From: Kappaphycus alvarezii
Lineage: Eukaryota > Rhodophyta > Florideophyceae > Gigartinales > Solieriaceae
NCBI GenBank assembly: GCA_002205965.3
Contig: NADL03000068.1
Location: forward strand, 310,001 to 374,000
Length of the DNA stretch: 64,000 bases
Direction: 5' to 3'
Both the position numbers and the translations under genes were made by a program. Below are positions 45,036 to 55,280 of the stretch, piece by piece. Within the stretch, counting starts at the first letter, position 1; each line of letters begins with the position of its first letter. Below the pieces are notes generated by a model. That model was not told the origin of the DNA. It made no database searches and saw only the letters and a program-made list of their open reading frames with translations.

Positions 45036-47139
45036 AGCTCGTCGATGGAGAGGGAATGTTGGTTTGGTACAGCGGTGTTAATTCCTTGGATTGCTCGTAG
45101 GTGTGATTGACCTCCGAGTTGTGAGGCCGGACCGTGATCCGTGGAATAATAGAACTTTGCCAAGAATAGGATCAATAATAACTGAACACACTAGGAGTTA
45201 AACATCGAACAAAAAACGATGTAGAGGTTGGTCAGCAGCGCCGAGAATCTCCTTTGGAGATACGGGTTTGTCACAAATGGCAAACTTGAAGTTTTTTATG
45301 TAGATGCCGGAGTTCGGGGCGCCAATTTTGAATACATTTCATAGGCGAACAATAAAAGTTGTCATATAATACGGGATAGGGAGGGGAAGACCTGCGGAAA
45401 CTGGGCGGGTAAGCGTGGCTATAGCCAAAGTTTCCGTTGGAAAGACGTTGTGGGGGCAAAACTTTGGAGTCATTTTCAGAGCCAACAAGTAGGTGTATGT
45501 TTGTCGGAGACCCAGTTAATAGTTATGTATAACCAATTATCATCTAGGTTAGCAATATCTACGACGGCGCCCTAGGAATAGCTAATGTCAGGACAGTAAG
45601 AAATATCGGAGTTAGAGATGAAGTATGTCGGCAATTAGCCCAATAAGTAAATTTCACCCGCGAAAATACCAGATACAAGTTTGGCTCTGAGTGGTCCGAG
45701 CTTACCACTGCCTAACGATTTCGGGTGATTTTACAGTAACATGATCAATGTTGATTGAAAGTATACAGAATAGCACTTAATATACAGTAAAGAACCTACT
45801 TTTAGCGGTGAGGAGACCAGTCCAAAATTTAGATCAAGAAAACACCACGAAAATAAGCCCTACCAGTGGTAAGACAGAATAAGTAGCAATTTTACTTCAA
45901 AGTTGATTGACTTATTGTTTATCATGTACTTCCGTGAGCTTGTTACTAGCTATCCATAAGTACTTTGATGACGACTGCTTTACCAACTCCTTAGCAGAGT
46001 GCTGAGAGCGAATCAAGGAAAATGTGGACTCTGTATAGTGATAGACCTCGGAGAAATGAGGAAAGAAATCATCCCGAAGGAAGTGTCAAGACGAGAAATA
46101 TCACAAATATTATCCTTGGAAAAAATTGCAAGCAAGCGAAAATTTTCATAAATATGATAACATAAAGTCTCTACAAATTGATGCAGCAGAAAAATTTATT
46201 CGTTGAGGGTGCTCTATTCCTTATCGAAGAGAAATTTATTACCTCTACGCCAAGGATAAAAGGAGTTTTTAGATTCATTACGAATATTTCGGAGGACTTT
46301 GGCCTTTCAAATGTTTTCAATATTTGCTTATTGATACTACAGACCTTTTCGATCGGGAATAGAGCGGTTAAATGGTAATTTATGAAGGTAGAAATATATT
46401 TAAACTCTCTTCTCTTCAAGATCTGTCCATAACATTTCAAGACTGTAACTGTTCCTGAACGACTTGGGAAGGCGAAGCTTGTGGGAATAAATGGAATAGG
46501 CTGCTTTAGAAGATCATTGCAAGGTAAGGCTTATCATGTGATTTTGAAATGGATCAGAAGGTGGTGGAGCATCTCGAACGACCACAGCGTGCCATGACAC
46601 AACTTTGGCCCGAGGTCTTGCTCCGGTCTGAATAGATCTTTTTTTGAAAGCTCTCCTTCGGTTTAAAAGACTTTCTCCCAAGCATGTTGATTTAAGAAGA
46701 GCGACAGTTGAATGAGCCAGAAAATGAAGCATTGGACTTGATAAGTGATATTTTGTAATTGTTGACATAGATGGAAAATAATTTACGAGTTGAATTCCAT
46801 AGAGAACAAAGATGGTGATCAATGTTTTAATCATCTTTAATTCATGTATTATAAAAATCAATGTGGACTGGTACATATTCAGACCTATTTAAAAGGTTTG
46901 CTTACCACTTTCGAAGAGTTGAGGAATGGATGCGACTGTTAGATTGGCATTCCGGCTTTTTGTCCAGATATGATATGTACAGTAATTATTCAATATCTTG
47001 GAGTGTATGGTACACTGACTGGCCGACTATCTAATTTTGCTTGGGGCTAATTGGTTTGTCCACATCGGCCAATAGAAGCGTGACACGGAGTTGAATGCTG
47101 TTGTCACGAGACTTGCTTACAGTGGAGGTATGCTGATAC

Positions 47140-47180
47140 ATTGTACTAATACTGTACTGTACAGTACATGTACTGTATAT
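47140..47180. repeat. TACTGTACAGTA palindrome
   Basis: AATACTGTACTGTACAGTAC followed by ATGTACTGTATATT. One of several such islands in the window. Confidence 0.85.
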
Positions 47181-47559
47181 TGAAGAATTGACGGAAAGCA
47201 TAGCACTGGTGCCTGGAAACTTGTGACCTTCAGCTAAATTTTTCGCTTTTTGAAAACTCCGAGTGATTGGCCCGTTGTAGATATTCCAAACCGGTTCCAC
47301 GGCCAATTAAAATGTCCCGCGAGATAAAAATACTACTGGCCATAAATATCTGTGACTCACAACATACAGTTTCTAACAGCTCGACACATCGCGTGAAATA
47401 TCTTCAAGCTCACAATATTTCCGGTTGCCTTCCCGTTCCGCCTCCGAAATTCGCCCTCAGACCATTCGTGTGCCCCTGAATGGCGTTCCACACGTTCCGT
47501 AGTCCTTCTACAAGCATTAACTTGTAGCCCTCCCAACCTACTCCCGCCTCCCATCAATG

Positions 47560-47860
47560 TACCGCTCAAGCTGTTCCGCCGCTGCAGTTGAAACACAAAC
47601 GAATTTGTTTTGTCATTCCACACCGCCTTGTGGACAACCAAACCCTAACTTCATACCGATTTCAAACTCCAAGACTCTCTGTCTAAGGAGTCACCCCCCC
47701 AAACTCAGCGCCTCTCGTCCATCAAAGCCCTATATTAACCCTCCCCCATCCCGAGCCACACCTGCCATTCATTTCAGCTGTACCTACCTCTCTCCGCCAC
47801 ACAGGTGCCAACAAAACCCAACCACTCAAGGACACCACACCATCCCCGCCCACCTTAATC
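47560..47860 (+). promoter_or_regulatory. C-rich region upstream of MEMO1
   Basis: Strongly C/T/A-rich plus strand (repeated CCTCCC, CACACC) without a recognisable TATA box. It is the presumptive promoter and 5' UTR by position only. Confidence 0.3.
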
Positions 47861-48883
47861 ATGTCTTCCCGCTCCCGCACCCGCCGTCGTCGCGCCTCCC
47901 ACGCCGGATCCTGGTACGAGAGTTCACCCGATAAGCTGCGCAAATCGCTCAACTCGTGGCTCCGCTCAGCCTCGATCAGTCGCACCGTGCATCCTTCCTC
48001 ATCCGCCCATCTCACCTCTTCCAGTCTACCTCTCTCTGAATATCCCGTCTACGCCGTCATCGCACCCCATGCCGGCTACTCGTACTCTGGTCGTAACGCA
48101 GCGTTCGCCTACAGCGCCGTCGATGCGCATCGTTTCTCTCGGGTCATTGTGCTAGGGCCGTCACATCACGTGTATTTGCAGAATCGCTGCGCAGTGTCCG
48201 ATGCGCATGTGTTGGAGACTCCGTTTGGAGGCTTGAAGGTGGATCGTGATGTCGTTGATGGCCTGTTGGAGAATCAGCATGGGGGCGCGAGGTTTGTGAA
48301 AATGAGTGCCGATATGGACGAGGCGGAACACTCCATTGAGATGCACCTACCGTATATTCGCCTGCTCTTTCAGGATGTGAGGGATATCAAGGTTGTGCCT
48401 ATCGTCGTTGGTAGTCTGAGTGAGAGCGTGGAGCGCCAGTTTGGTCGTGTGTTGTCGGCCTGGATCGGGGACGGCGAGACGTTTTTTGTCATATCGTCCG
48501 ATTTTTGTCACTGGGGATCACGCTTTCGGTATACAAGGGTCGATCGCCAGAGTGAGTACATTTGGCAGAGCATAGAACGCTTGGATCGTGAGGGCATGGG
48601 CATAGTAGAGACTGGCGACCATGCCGCGTTCTGCTCCTACTTGAGGCGAACTGAGAATACCGTGTGTGGACGGCATCCCATTGGAGTGCTCATGAGTGCG
48701 TTGCAGTATTGCACCCGGCACTCTGGCCGCGAATTTCGCACTACTTTTGTGCGATATGACCAGAGTTCAAGGTGTGAGTCCATGTCAGACTCTAGTGTGA
48801 GCTATGCCAGTGCCATCGTGCAAACGGTCGATAGCAGTCCACGCAGAGGTAGCCGAAACCACCACAACCTTGCCCGTGAATAG
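47861..48883 (+). CDS. MEMO1: MEMO1-family protein
   Basis: An intact, intronless 340-residue frame starting MSSRSRTRRRRASHAGSWYE. The MEMO family is a conserved eukaryotic (and archaeal) fold related to non-haem-iron dioxygenases. Family hallmarks are AGSWY (15-19), VIAPHAGYSYSG (66-77, His70), VLGPSHHVYL (97-106), EHSIEMHLPY (156-165), VISSDFCHWGSRF (210-222) and a Cys at 269 in NTVCGRHPIG; His70, the His pair at 102-103 and Cys269 correspond to the metal-site residues of human MEMO1. In animals MEMO1 links receptor signalling to the cytoskeleton and to iron/copper handling; the algal role is unknown. The basic N-terminal extension of about ten residues is lineage-specific. The coding region is clearly more GC-rich than the flanking DNA. 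Confidence 0.93.
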   Translation: MSSRSRTRRRRASHAGSWYESSPDKLRKSLNSWLRSASISRTVHPSSSAHLTSSSLPLSEYPVYAVIAPHAGYSYSGRNAAFAYSAVDAHRFSRVIVLGPSHHVYLQNRCAVSDAHVLETPFGGLKVDRDVVDGLLENQHGGARFVKMSADMDEAEHSIEMHLPYIRLLFQDVRDIKVVPIVVGSLSESVERQFGRVLSAWIGDGETFFVISSDFCHWGSRFRYTRVDRQSEYIWQSIERLDREGMGIVETGDHAAFCSYLRRTENTVCGRHPIGVLMSALQYCTRHSGREFRTTFVRYDQSSRCESMSDSSVSYASAIVQTVDSSPRRGSRNHHNLARE

Positions 48884-48925
48884 TGGTGGTTTTTCGTGAC
48901 AATTGTAGACCAAGCGGAGGCCTAC

Positions 48926-49225
48926 GGTCCTGGTACGTCATGTATTTGAAACGAGCAGTGGGTCTTGGCATCCGAGAGTCTGCGCTGTATCATTGTTGCA
49001 GACACTGGGATGTCATGTACCTGAAGGGAGCAGGGGGATTTCGCACCCGAGAGTTGTCGCTGTACCGTCACAGCAGGTCCTGAGACTTCATGCACCCTAG
49101 GGAAGTGGAAGGGTTTGGCATCCGAAAGTCGTCGCTGTTTCATCATATTAGGTCCTGAGACGTCATTTATCCCAACGAAGCAGTGGGTTTCGGCGTCCGA
49201 GAGTAGTCGCTGCGCAGTTCGTAGC
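48926..49225. repeat. 75-bp tandem repeat, four imperfect copies
   Basis: Copies start at about 48926, 49001, 49076 and 49151; GGTCCTG marks three of them exactly 75 or 150 apart. Conserved blocks in each unit are a GTCATGTA-like core, a GAGCAGTGGG-like block, GCATCCGAGAGT and GTCGCTGT. The period is a multiple of three, so frames stay open through the first two copies on plus (48883-49083) and through most of the array on minus (48922-49146), but stops in copies three and four argue against coding. Confidence 0.85.
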
Positions 49226-49668
49226 TGCCGCTTACACGTTTATAACTTTCGCTCTCGACCAACGAAATCATCGATACTGCCGCGATATCATGTAAACTGA
49301 GCCCTTTGTCATTCACGAAACGTTTTCACCTTTTGGCGACACAGCATTACCGTCTCAAGTTTTGTCCAAGCTGGGGGGACCTGATTAGCGAATTGAGCTC
49401 AATCGCACAGTAAATGGAACAGTACGACAAAGGAACGTCGCATTATACGTACATGAAATGACATCAACCGCTCTGCGCTCCCTGACCCAGTCACGACCCA
49501 CGACGGCTCCACTCCACCATCCATTATCCAGCAAAATTGCGAATCTTTCAAAACTCTACTTTACGCAGCGACAAAACCGACCACTCAAGTCCCTCACTCG
49601 AAAACAAAAGGAATAACTAGCACCAAATCTCCTCGGAAAAATTCCGCTCCCTAAACAGCGACCGAGTC
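49226..49668. other. Intergenic spacer between convergent genes
   Basis: It holds the 3' end of the linker gene transcript (minus) and probably that of MEMO1. No gene or clear polyadenylation signal was recognised. Confidence 0.4.
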
Positions 49669-50610
49669 CTAAAACCAAACGCCATTCCACCTCTTCGGGC
49701 CTTGGCGATCCTTCTTCCACTGCGGCTCATCCCGCTGGACCTGACCCGGGACTTCAAAAACCTGATACAAATTGTCCGCAACCTCCATCCTGACCTTGAA
49801 ACCTGCCTGAGCGTTCAACGGTACCGGCGGCAATGGCCGTTCCCTTGTAGGCTGCGGTCTAAATCCCGCCGGCAAACCCTTTTGAATGCCGACGAATCCG
49901 TTGACGTATCCGCCTGGGCTCACAATCAACTGTGCTGGAATGGGAGTTGTAGGCTGGGTACTGCCTGATACGGTGCTAGTGGAACAACCATCCCAATGCT
50001 TTCTCATGATTGTCATACGATTAAAGTCGTCATTGCGAGGATACTTTCCCTTGAACACAAACCTCGGGACGGAATCGGACCCGAACAATTGGTCATACTC
50101 TTCACTGTCGACATAACTATCAATCTCTGCATCGTAGCCTTGGTTGATTATAGTCTGTACATGCATGGAAATTTCCTGCTGTCCCAAAGGTGCCCTCCCC
50201 AAAAAGTGTTTGCAATTCAACTCGACAAATCGGTACGGTCCGGAGCGTTCAAAAAAACGGGAACGATACAATGATGATTTTCCCATTGCACGGACGAGTT
50301 CCCGAACATCGAGTTTATGGTTCAGAAAGAGGGATTCGATGGTGGCAAGGGAGGCACGCTCCGAGTCCATGAGGTAGATGTTGCCGAAAATTTGCTTGTA
50401 AACGGCGTTGAGAGTGAGCAGCTTGGTGGAGAGTGAGGAGTCGGAGCATTTGGTGGAGGTTTCCGGCGTATCGATAGAGGAAAAAGACATTTTGGGAAGG
50501 ACGCGGGCGGTAGTGGGTGTGTGGGGCTTGGAAATGCGGCAGAGTGGAGAGTGGGTGGGGAGGAAGGAGGACGACAAGGTGTGGGTTGGGGTTGGGATAA
50601 TGAAGGCCAT
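49669..50610 (-). CDS. Phycobilisome rod-linker polypeptide (plastid-targeted)
   Basis: Linker proteins hold phycobiliprotein discs together in the phycobilisome rods on the red-algal thylakoid. The chosen start at 50610 (MAFIIPTPTHTLSSSFLPTH) gives 313 residues and a Ser/Thr/Pro-rich N-terminus with basic residues ending near VLPKMSF, like a plastid transit peptide; upstream ATGs at 50676 and 50702 lie in C-rich sequence. The PBS linker domain (PF00427 type) covers about residues 63-190: VYKQIFGNIYLMDSERASLA, LDVRELVRAMGKSSLYRSRF, FVELNCKHFLGRAPLGQQEI, AEIDSYVDSEEYDQLFG, VPRF. It resembles rod linkers (CpcC/CpeC type) rather than the rod-core linker CpcG. The basic, Pro-rich C-terminal 100 residues lack a recognised second linker domain. 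It is intronless and intact. Confidence 0.88.
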   Translation of the reverse strand: MAFIIPTPTHTLSSSFLPTHSPLCRISKPHTPTTARVLPKMSFSSIDTPETSTKCSDSSLSTKLLTLNAVYKQIFGNIYLMDSERASLATIESLFLNHKLDVRELVRAMGKSSLYRSRFFERSGPYRFVELNCKHFLGRAPLGQQEISMHVQTIINQGYDAEIDSYVDSEEYDQLFGSDSVPRFVFKGKYPRNDDFNRMTIMRKHWDGCSTSTVSGSTQPTTPIPAQLIVSPGGYVNGFVGIQKGLPAGFRPQPTRERPLPPVPLNAQAGFKVRMEVADNLYQVFEVPGQVQRDEPQWKKDRQGPKRWNGVWF

Positions 50611-50879
50611 AATGGGTTTGTGCAGCGGCGGAGTGTTTGTGAGAGCGGGGGGAGTGGGGTGAAGGGGATGACGCAAGGGAAGGTGGGTGGCGGAAAGGTC
50701 ATTGGGTCAGGATTTCTTATACGGTCTGAAGCTGAAGATGTACATAGCCATAGAATTGATCATTGACGGGAGGAATATCTTTTGTATCTCCGAGTGGCAA
50801 AAACCCTAACATTCCTATCGCATTGAAAGACCTGCGCCATCTTGTACCGAAATTATAACACACGTGCTCAAATGCCAAT

Positions 50880-51260
50880 GCACAGTACAGTACTGTACGG
50901 TACAGTACAGTACTGTAGTATGCTACTGTACAACAATGAACACATTTGGGAAAACATCTGCTACTGTACTGTACTGTACTATAGCTCTCTTGCTTACAGT
51001 ACACTACGAAACTCATCTCGCCCGGAGAGTACTGTACTGTACTGTACAGCAGACACCTGTTATACTAATGCCATACAGTAAAACTATACTATACTGTTTC
51101 CGTGATACAGGACAATTCCAAATCAACCCAAGACTGTCGACTTGTATTGTCTTGTTGTCATACGTGTGACGTGTGAACTGTGCCGTGTATACGTGTGTGC
51201 TGCAGTTAATCATTACAGTTACCATATACACTGTACTGTATATAGAGTGTATGTACTGTA
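50880..51260. repeat. TACTGTACAGTA palindrome island upstream of the linker gene
   Basis: Clusters such as CACAGTACAGTACTGTACGG (50881), CTACTGTACTGTACTGTACT (50962), GTACTGTACTGTACTGTACA (51028) and ACTGTACTGTATATAG (51231). The island begins about 270 bases upstream of the linker start, so it could affect that promoter; this is inference. Confidence 0.85.
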
Positions 51261-51569
51261 CACTAACTGCAAGACAAGTCTTGTATTTTAGATCCTTCCA
51301 CATGGTGTGAGTGCGAGTTCATACGACTCATAACCTTTGCACCATTCTCAGTAAAGCAACCCATTATGGCCCTGTCCCGCAGGATGTTCTTGATGGAATT
51401 TTTCTGGCTCTTCACTCCTTTGTTTCACTTTTTGTACCCACTCCTTCCAGTACCCAATATTATTAAGTCTGCGGTGACCCCCCCGTGTATGCCGAGACCC
51501 TCTCGCACATTACCAATCCGTAATATGTATACCAACCCATTCAAGTAAACCCAAACGTTATCAGTAATA

Positions 51570-51598
51570 AGAAAGAAGTTTAATGCATTCAGTATCTA
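51570..51598 (+). repeat. Terminal-repeat family, copy D
   Basis: AGAAAGAAGTTTAATGCATT then CAGTATCTA, identical over 28 bases to the inverse of copy A at 33720-33765, except that it lacks the outer GCGCACGTCC part. It lies 12 bases before the GalEa-type LTR. Confidence 0.75.
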
Positions 51599-51610
51599 TT
51601 ACTAGGCAAT

Positions 51611-52043
51611 TGAACATGATGCTTTATGATTCAGTCTGACTTTTATTGATTATATAATTTCTTTAATGGACGCCCCATATTGCATGTCACATTTGTACTG
51701 CTGCTAGTGCTAGCATTCGACAGCAATGATTGTACATTGCTTCGACCATCGGTACATGGATTTAATATGACATTCAGATTTACAACTCCAATTGGGTTCC
51801 AGCCAATCTATACATCTCAATAAACAAACCCCCCTTTTCCCCATCTGTATTTGTTAACGGCCTTTTGTTAAAGATCTACTCCTGGCTGCAACTATTGCTT
51901 GCTAGACTGGTTGCTTACTTAAACCTCTGGTTGCAGAGAAAAACTAGAACTAAGAGCATCGGGGTGAACCAAAATACCTAAAGAACATTTGATATCCATC
52001 TTTTGTACTCAGATAACCCTGCTACTGTCAGCTTGCTGTTACA
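51611..52043 (+). repeat. Left LTR of the GalEa-type element
   Basis: Begins TGAACATGATGCTTTATGAT and ends near GCTGTTACA. It matches the right LTR in two blocks, separated by about 190 bases present only here (roughly 51690-51850). Shared blocks include TTTATGATTCAGTCTGA, AACCTCTGGTT and GACATTTGATATCCATCTTT-like sequence. Confidence 0.8.
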
Positions 52044-52129
52044 AACCAATTTTAGATACCGTTGTTAGTGGCCCAGCTTTAGACTCAGGCTCGGCTGGTA
52101 TGCCGAATAGGCCCCGCTTATGATGAGAT

Positions 52130-52668
52130 TTGAAGAATGTCCCGCGGACAGATGGCAAGGGAAACCAAAAAGAGTACGCTGACCCAGTTGAGTTATGGAA
52201 CAACTGTCATGAAAAGCTACCCGACTCGAACTCAAACAAAATATCGGTTGGGTTAAGTGGGATTATTTTACATTCCAAGCTTCATGGTAGGGCCAAATAC
52301 ATTTGTAGGTCCATCTCTGACCATGAAATCCAGTCAGCCCAGAGTTAGAAGAAAATTCTTGAAACAGTTTACAAACCTGACTCCCTATCTGCAGTCAATG
52401 AGGTGTACCAAAGCTTCAAAAGACTTTCGTCTATGAAGAGATGTTCTAATGAAACCTCTAAGAACTTCGAGTCAAGATTTACGGCGCAAGTCTCGAATTT
52501 CAACTCAACCAACTGTTCCAAATTGCCTGAAGCACTAAAGGCCTTTACACTCCTCACAAATTCATCCGTTGAAAACGGTCAGAGAACTTTAGTACTTGCT
52601 GCGTCCCCGAATGGGACCGCCCTTAATTCTAACTCTACAACTGATGAATTTTTACATTCAGTCTTTTA
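52130..52668 (+). pseudogene. gag of the GalEa-type copia element
   Basis: Frame 52130-52348 (SKLHGRAKYICRSISDHEIQ near its end) and frame 52369-52668 (VYQSFKRLSSMKRCSNETSK, FESRFTAQVSNFNSTNCSKL, EALKAFTLLTNSSVENGQRT). The pattern AFxxFxxxxR ... FxxxFxxxxxxxxxxxxxLPxxxxAFxLLxxxxxxxxQxxLxxA is the capsid-like gag region of this copia group. A stop at 52346-52348 and a frame change separate the two frames. Confidence 0.7.
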
Positions 52669-52679
52669 GGGAAAATGGC

Positions 52680-53745
52680 ACAAGTTTTAAGGAAATATGA
52701 CAGAGCTATGAGTGACAAGTGTGAGGAACCTAAATTTCTGTCTGTTAGCTCTGCTAGTACGTCTGAAAGGAATGAAGATAAGTACTGTGAGGGAAAGTTA
52801 CGTCTGCTAAGCGTAGTGACCTAAAAAGCAAGAGTTAATGTCACAAATGTGGGTAATGTGAGTTTTGGCATTCTGATCATAATGCAGATGGAAGTGTGAA
52901 GAACAGAGCTTGATAAAGCCCCAAACCGATACAAAGTGACTTTGAATCGAGTTCTAGAAAGAAAAATGTCACATTTGGAATTATTAAAGTGGTCGCAGAC
53001 AACAATGATATTGGTAGTGATTTTGGCGTCCCATTGGCTTGTCTTCTAAAAGAATTTAATCTATTCTACTACTAAACTTTGATAGTAAGCTACTAGCAAT
53101 CCGTAAAAATCTTCAATCCAGGCCATATGGAAATACGACAACGGCGAAAATTCGAGTGAGGCTCGAAAAATATTGGGACCAGTTCTTTTAAGGTCTCGCA
53201 CACGAAAATATGAAACAATTCTTATTCGACATTTTATCATTGAAAGATCATCGCCATGGTTCGCGGTTCGAAATGGTATGCGCAATTGCGATATATAGCA
53301 CATTGACACAACCTGGATGATAATGCTTAGCAAGGAAGATGATATATCTCTTGTTGACCATGATATACACAACTTTATTAGCTAGGAAAAATTTCTGCCA
53401 TAATATGTTATAAGAGTGTCGTAAACTCGGAACAATGTACATTGCGCTACTGCTAAGCTAAGTGAATAAATAATAGACAGGACTTGGTCTTAATTTACGA
53501 AAATTGTTGAAAAGGTTCACTAACATGTCGGCAAACATCCAACGCACAGAGTAATGAAGTTATTACTCCAACGGAATAAGCTATGGAACCATGAGGTAAT
53601 AAAGTAACTTGCTAGCTCTCTGGAAGAGTGCAGCAGATGATCGGGGACCTCTAAAAAGTAAAAGGAAACTATTACTAAGTTCAATGAGCCTTGGATTCAA
53701 TACAGTGGTCCTATCCCTAGCTCGATGGTAATAGGGAGTTTCATG
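52680..53745 (+). other. Eroded gag-protease-integrase part of the GalEa-type element
   Basis: About 1.05 kb with no readable protease or integrase start. By position it should hold the knuckle, the protease and the N-terminal integrase. Minus-strand frames at 53061-53442 are probably chance. Confidence 0.4.
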
Positions 53746-53747
53746 TA

Positions 53748-54170
53748 ATGGACTCTAATTTACGGTACTATGTCGGCGATATCGTTGATACAAACTCAAT
53801 GGATAATGCTACACCGCCATTCGAAACTTTATGGATAATTCAGTTCTGGGCACCAAAAAGTGTTCTGTTTGACCCAGCCTTTGGAAACGACGAATTCGGT
53901 GAATACATAAAACGTCATGCCATCGAACTTAGACCAAACCGGTCATCAACGAAGTAACGAAAGGGTTAAAGAATGCAAACATAAAATAGCACGTCAAATT
54001 TATTTATGCTTTAAAGATAAGCTTCAACTGAAAAAAGAAAAGGAGGAACGGATGATCAATCATGCTGCTCTCAGATTTTCGAGCGATCTTTATGATTCAT
54101 ATGTTTTATCAGCTTAAGAGCTTGCTTAAGGTTATATAAGACCTGAATAGAATGGATCGCTACCCGTTGT
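53748..54170 (+). pseudogene. Integrase C-terminal part of the GalEa-type element
   Basis: The frame reads LWIIQFWAPKSVLFDPAFGN, DEFGEYIKRHAIELRPNRSS, then after a frame change HAALRFSSDLYDSYVLSA followed by a stop and ELA. Relatives have DPAFxNxxFxxFLxxxxIxxRPxPxRRHxKN ... ISNDLYGxxxxSAxELAKGxxRP. The Asp in FDPAF corresponds to the second catalytic Asp. The region ends at the GC-rich insert. Confidence 0.7.
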
Positions 54171-54171
54171 G

Positions 54172-54657
54172 ACGACTCGGAGATCTCTGTCGCCCTGCGA
54201 CTCGCGGATACGCGTCTGATGGGGTAAAGGGCGCTCGTAGGCAAGGATCGTCAAGGGGAAAGGAAGGGAAAGAGGCAAGAAGTGAGGGCGCTGCTATCGG
54301 GTGGTCTGTGGTCGCCCGCTGCTTGTCACAGCGATCCCCGCCGATGCGCCTTTCATTTCTTCTACTGAGATGGCGAGTCAGCCGCCTTCCGACGGCGGGC
54401 CAACTTTCGCTGCAGATGAGTTTGTGCTATCGAGGCGGGCCTGCGCTCGCTACGCCCAGGCGCCAATCAGATGTGTTCCGACATCTCGGACACCAATTAG
54501 ACTACTCCCTGATTGACAGGGACCAATGGGACTGGGCGAAGCCTCTTTTTCTCTTGGTACGCCTTCGCGGGCAAGGACTTCGCAACCTGCGACTGCGCAA
54601 GATTTGGAGCACGCTCCTAACGCAGAGCGTCGCGAGCGACGCTCCAGCTTCACAATG
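54172..54657. other. GC-rich insert of unknown origin in the copia integrase
   Basis: About 490 bases whose base composition jumps to GC-rich and falls back at both borders, inside AT-rich copia sequence. Copia coding resumes right after it with VTDDILEADKDLRASLKLNR. It ends with a short inverted repeat, AGCGTCGC/GCGACGCT (about 54627-54644). No terminal repeats, target duplication or known protein were seen. Plus-strand frames here (54301-54516, 54308-54661) are not recognised. Confidence 0.55.
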
Positions 54658-54659
54658 TT

Positions 54660-55280
54660 AAAGTAACTGATGATATATTGGAAGCCGACAAAGATTTGAG
54701 GGCGAGTTTAAAGTTAAATCGCATATCAAAGTCGATGGTAGTTCATAAAACGTCAGTAAGTCCTGTTGAATCTGTTTAAGTCTATAAAAAGGAGCAGTTT
54801 GAGAAAAGAGGCAAGTTATCTGAGTCCAAAGTTGTCTTAGCGTATGACGAAGAAACAGGAACCGTTACAGTACCAGGAGAAAATAACAACAAGATATAGG
54901 ATGCTATTGAAGTCTTTCCTCACGCTCTAGCTACTGATGCACTGGCAAGTGCGATACAGGAAGCCACCCACTCGGTTTCATCAGCAATTTATACATGCAT
55001 TGATGAAATCGACACAAAAGAATTAGGTGATACCACAGGTGATTTGCCTCCTGTAACAGACGATAGCAATGAAGAACCATCTAATAACACACAATATATC
55101 AAGGATGGTATGTTGGTAGATGTTGACGAAAAAAGGATTTCCGAGATGCCAGATGTCGGTGATAATGTTGAAGTGTATTAGCCTGAAGATGATACATTAT
55201 ACACAGGCAAAGTCTCGTCAATCAGCAAAGAGGAAGAAAAATACAATACTGACTATGATGGTGGTGTAAAAAAAGCTTGA
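54660..55280 (+). pseudogene. Integrase-RT linker region of the GalEa-type element
   Basis: One frame with few stops reads EADKDLRASLKLNRISKSMV, LSESKVVLAYDEETGTVTVP, NNNKI (stop), then VDEKRISEMPDVGDNVEVY (stop) PEDDTLYTGKVSSISKEEEK. The VGDxVEVYWPEDDxxYxGxVxxI block is a conserved small beta-barrel-like motif of this group before the RT; its function is unknown. Confidence 0.65.

Larger units (their letters stand above)
41995..47555. other. Long AT-rich stretch without recognised genes
   Basis: About 5.5 kb with only short frames. The longest are minus-strand 44691-45035 (114 residues, with LGVIVSVVSLFDRIPYLDGN) and 46514-46876 (120 residues, with a hydrophobic start); neither has a motif I know. 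TACTGTAC-type palindromes occur at about 44695 and 47150-47178. Confidence 0.5.

Noticed and set aside
48922-49146. Coding repeat protein on the minus strand
   Set aside because: The frame is open because the 75-bp period is a multiple of three, but stops appear in other copies and no start context or homology was seen.
50322-50702. 126-residue Pro-rich minus frame
   Set aside because: It is a shifted frame over the N-terminus of the phycobilisome linker gene.
50717-51303. Open frames of 79-101 residues on both strands
   Set aside because: Same cause: low-complexity palindromic repeat; no consistent frame.
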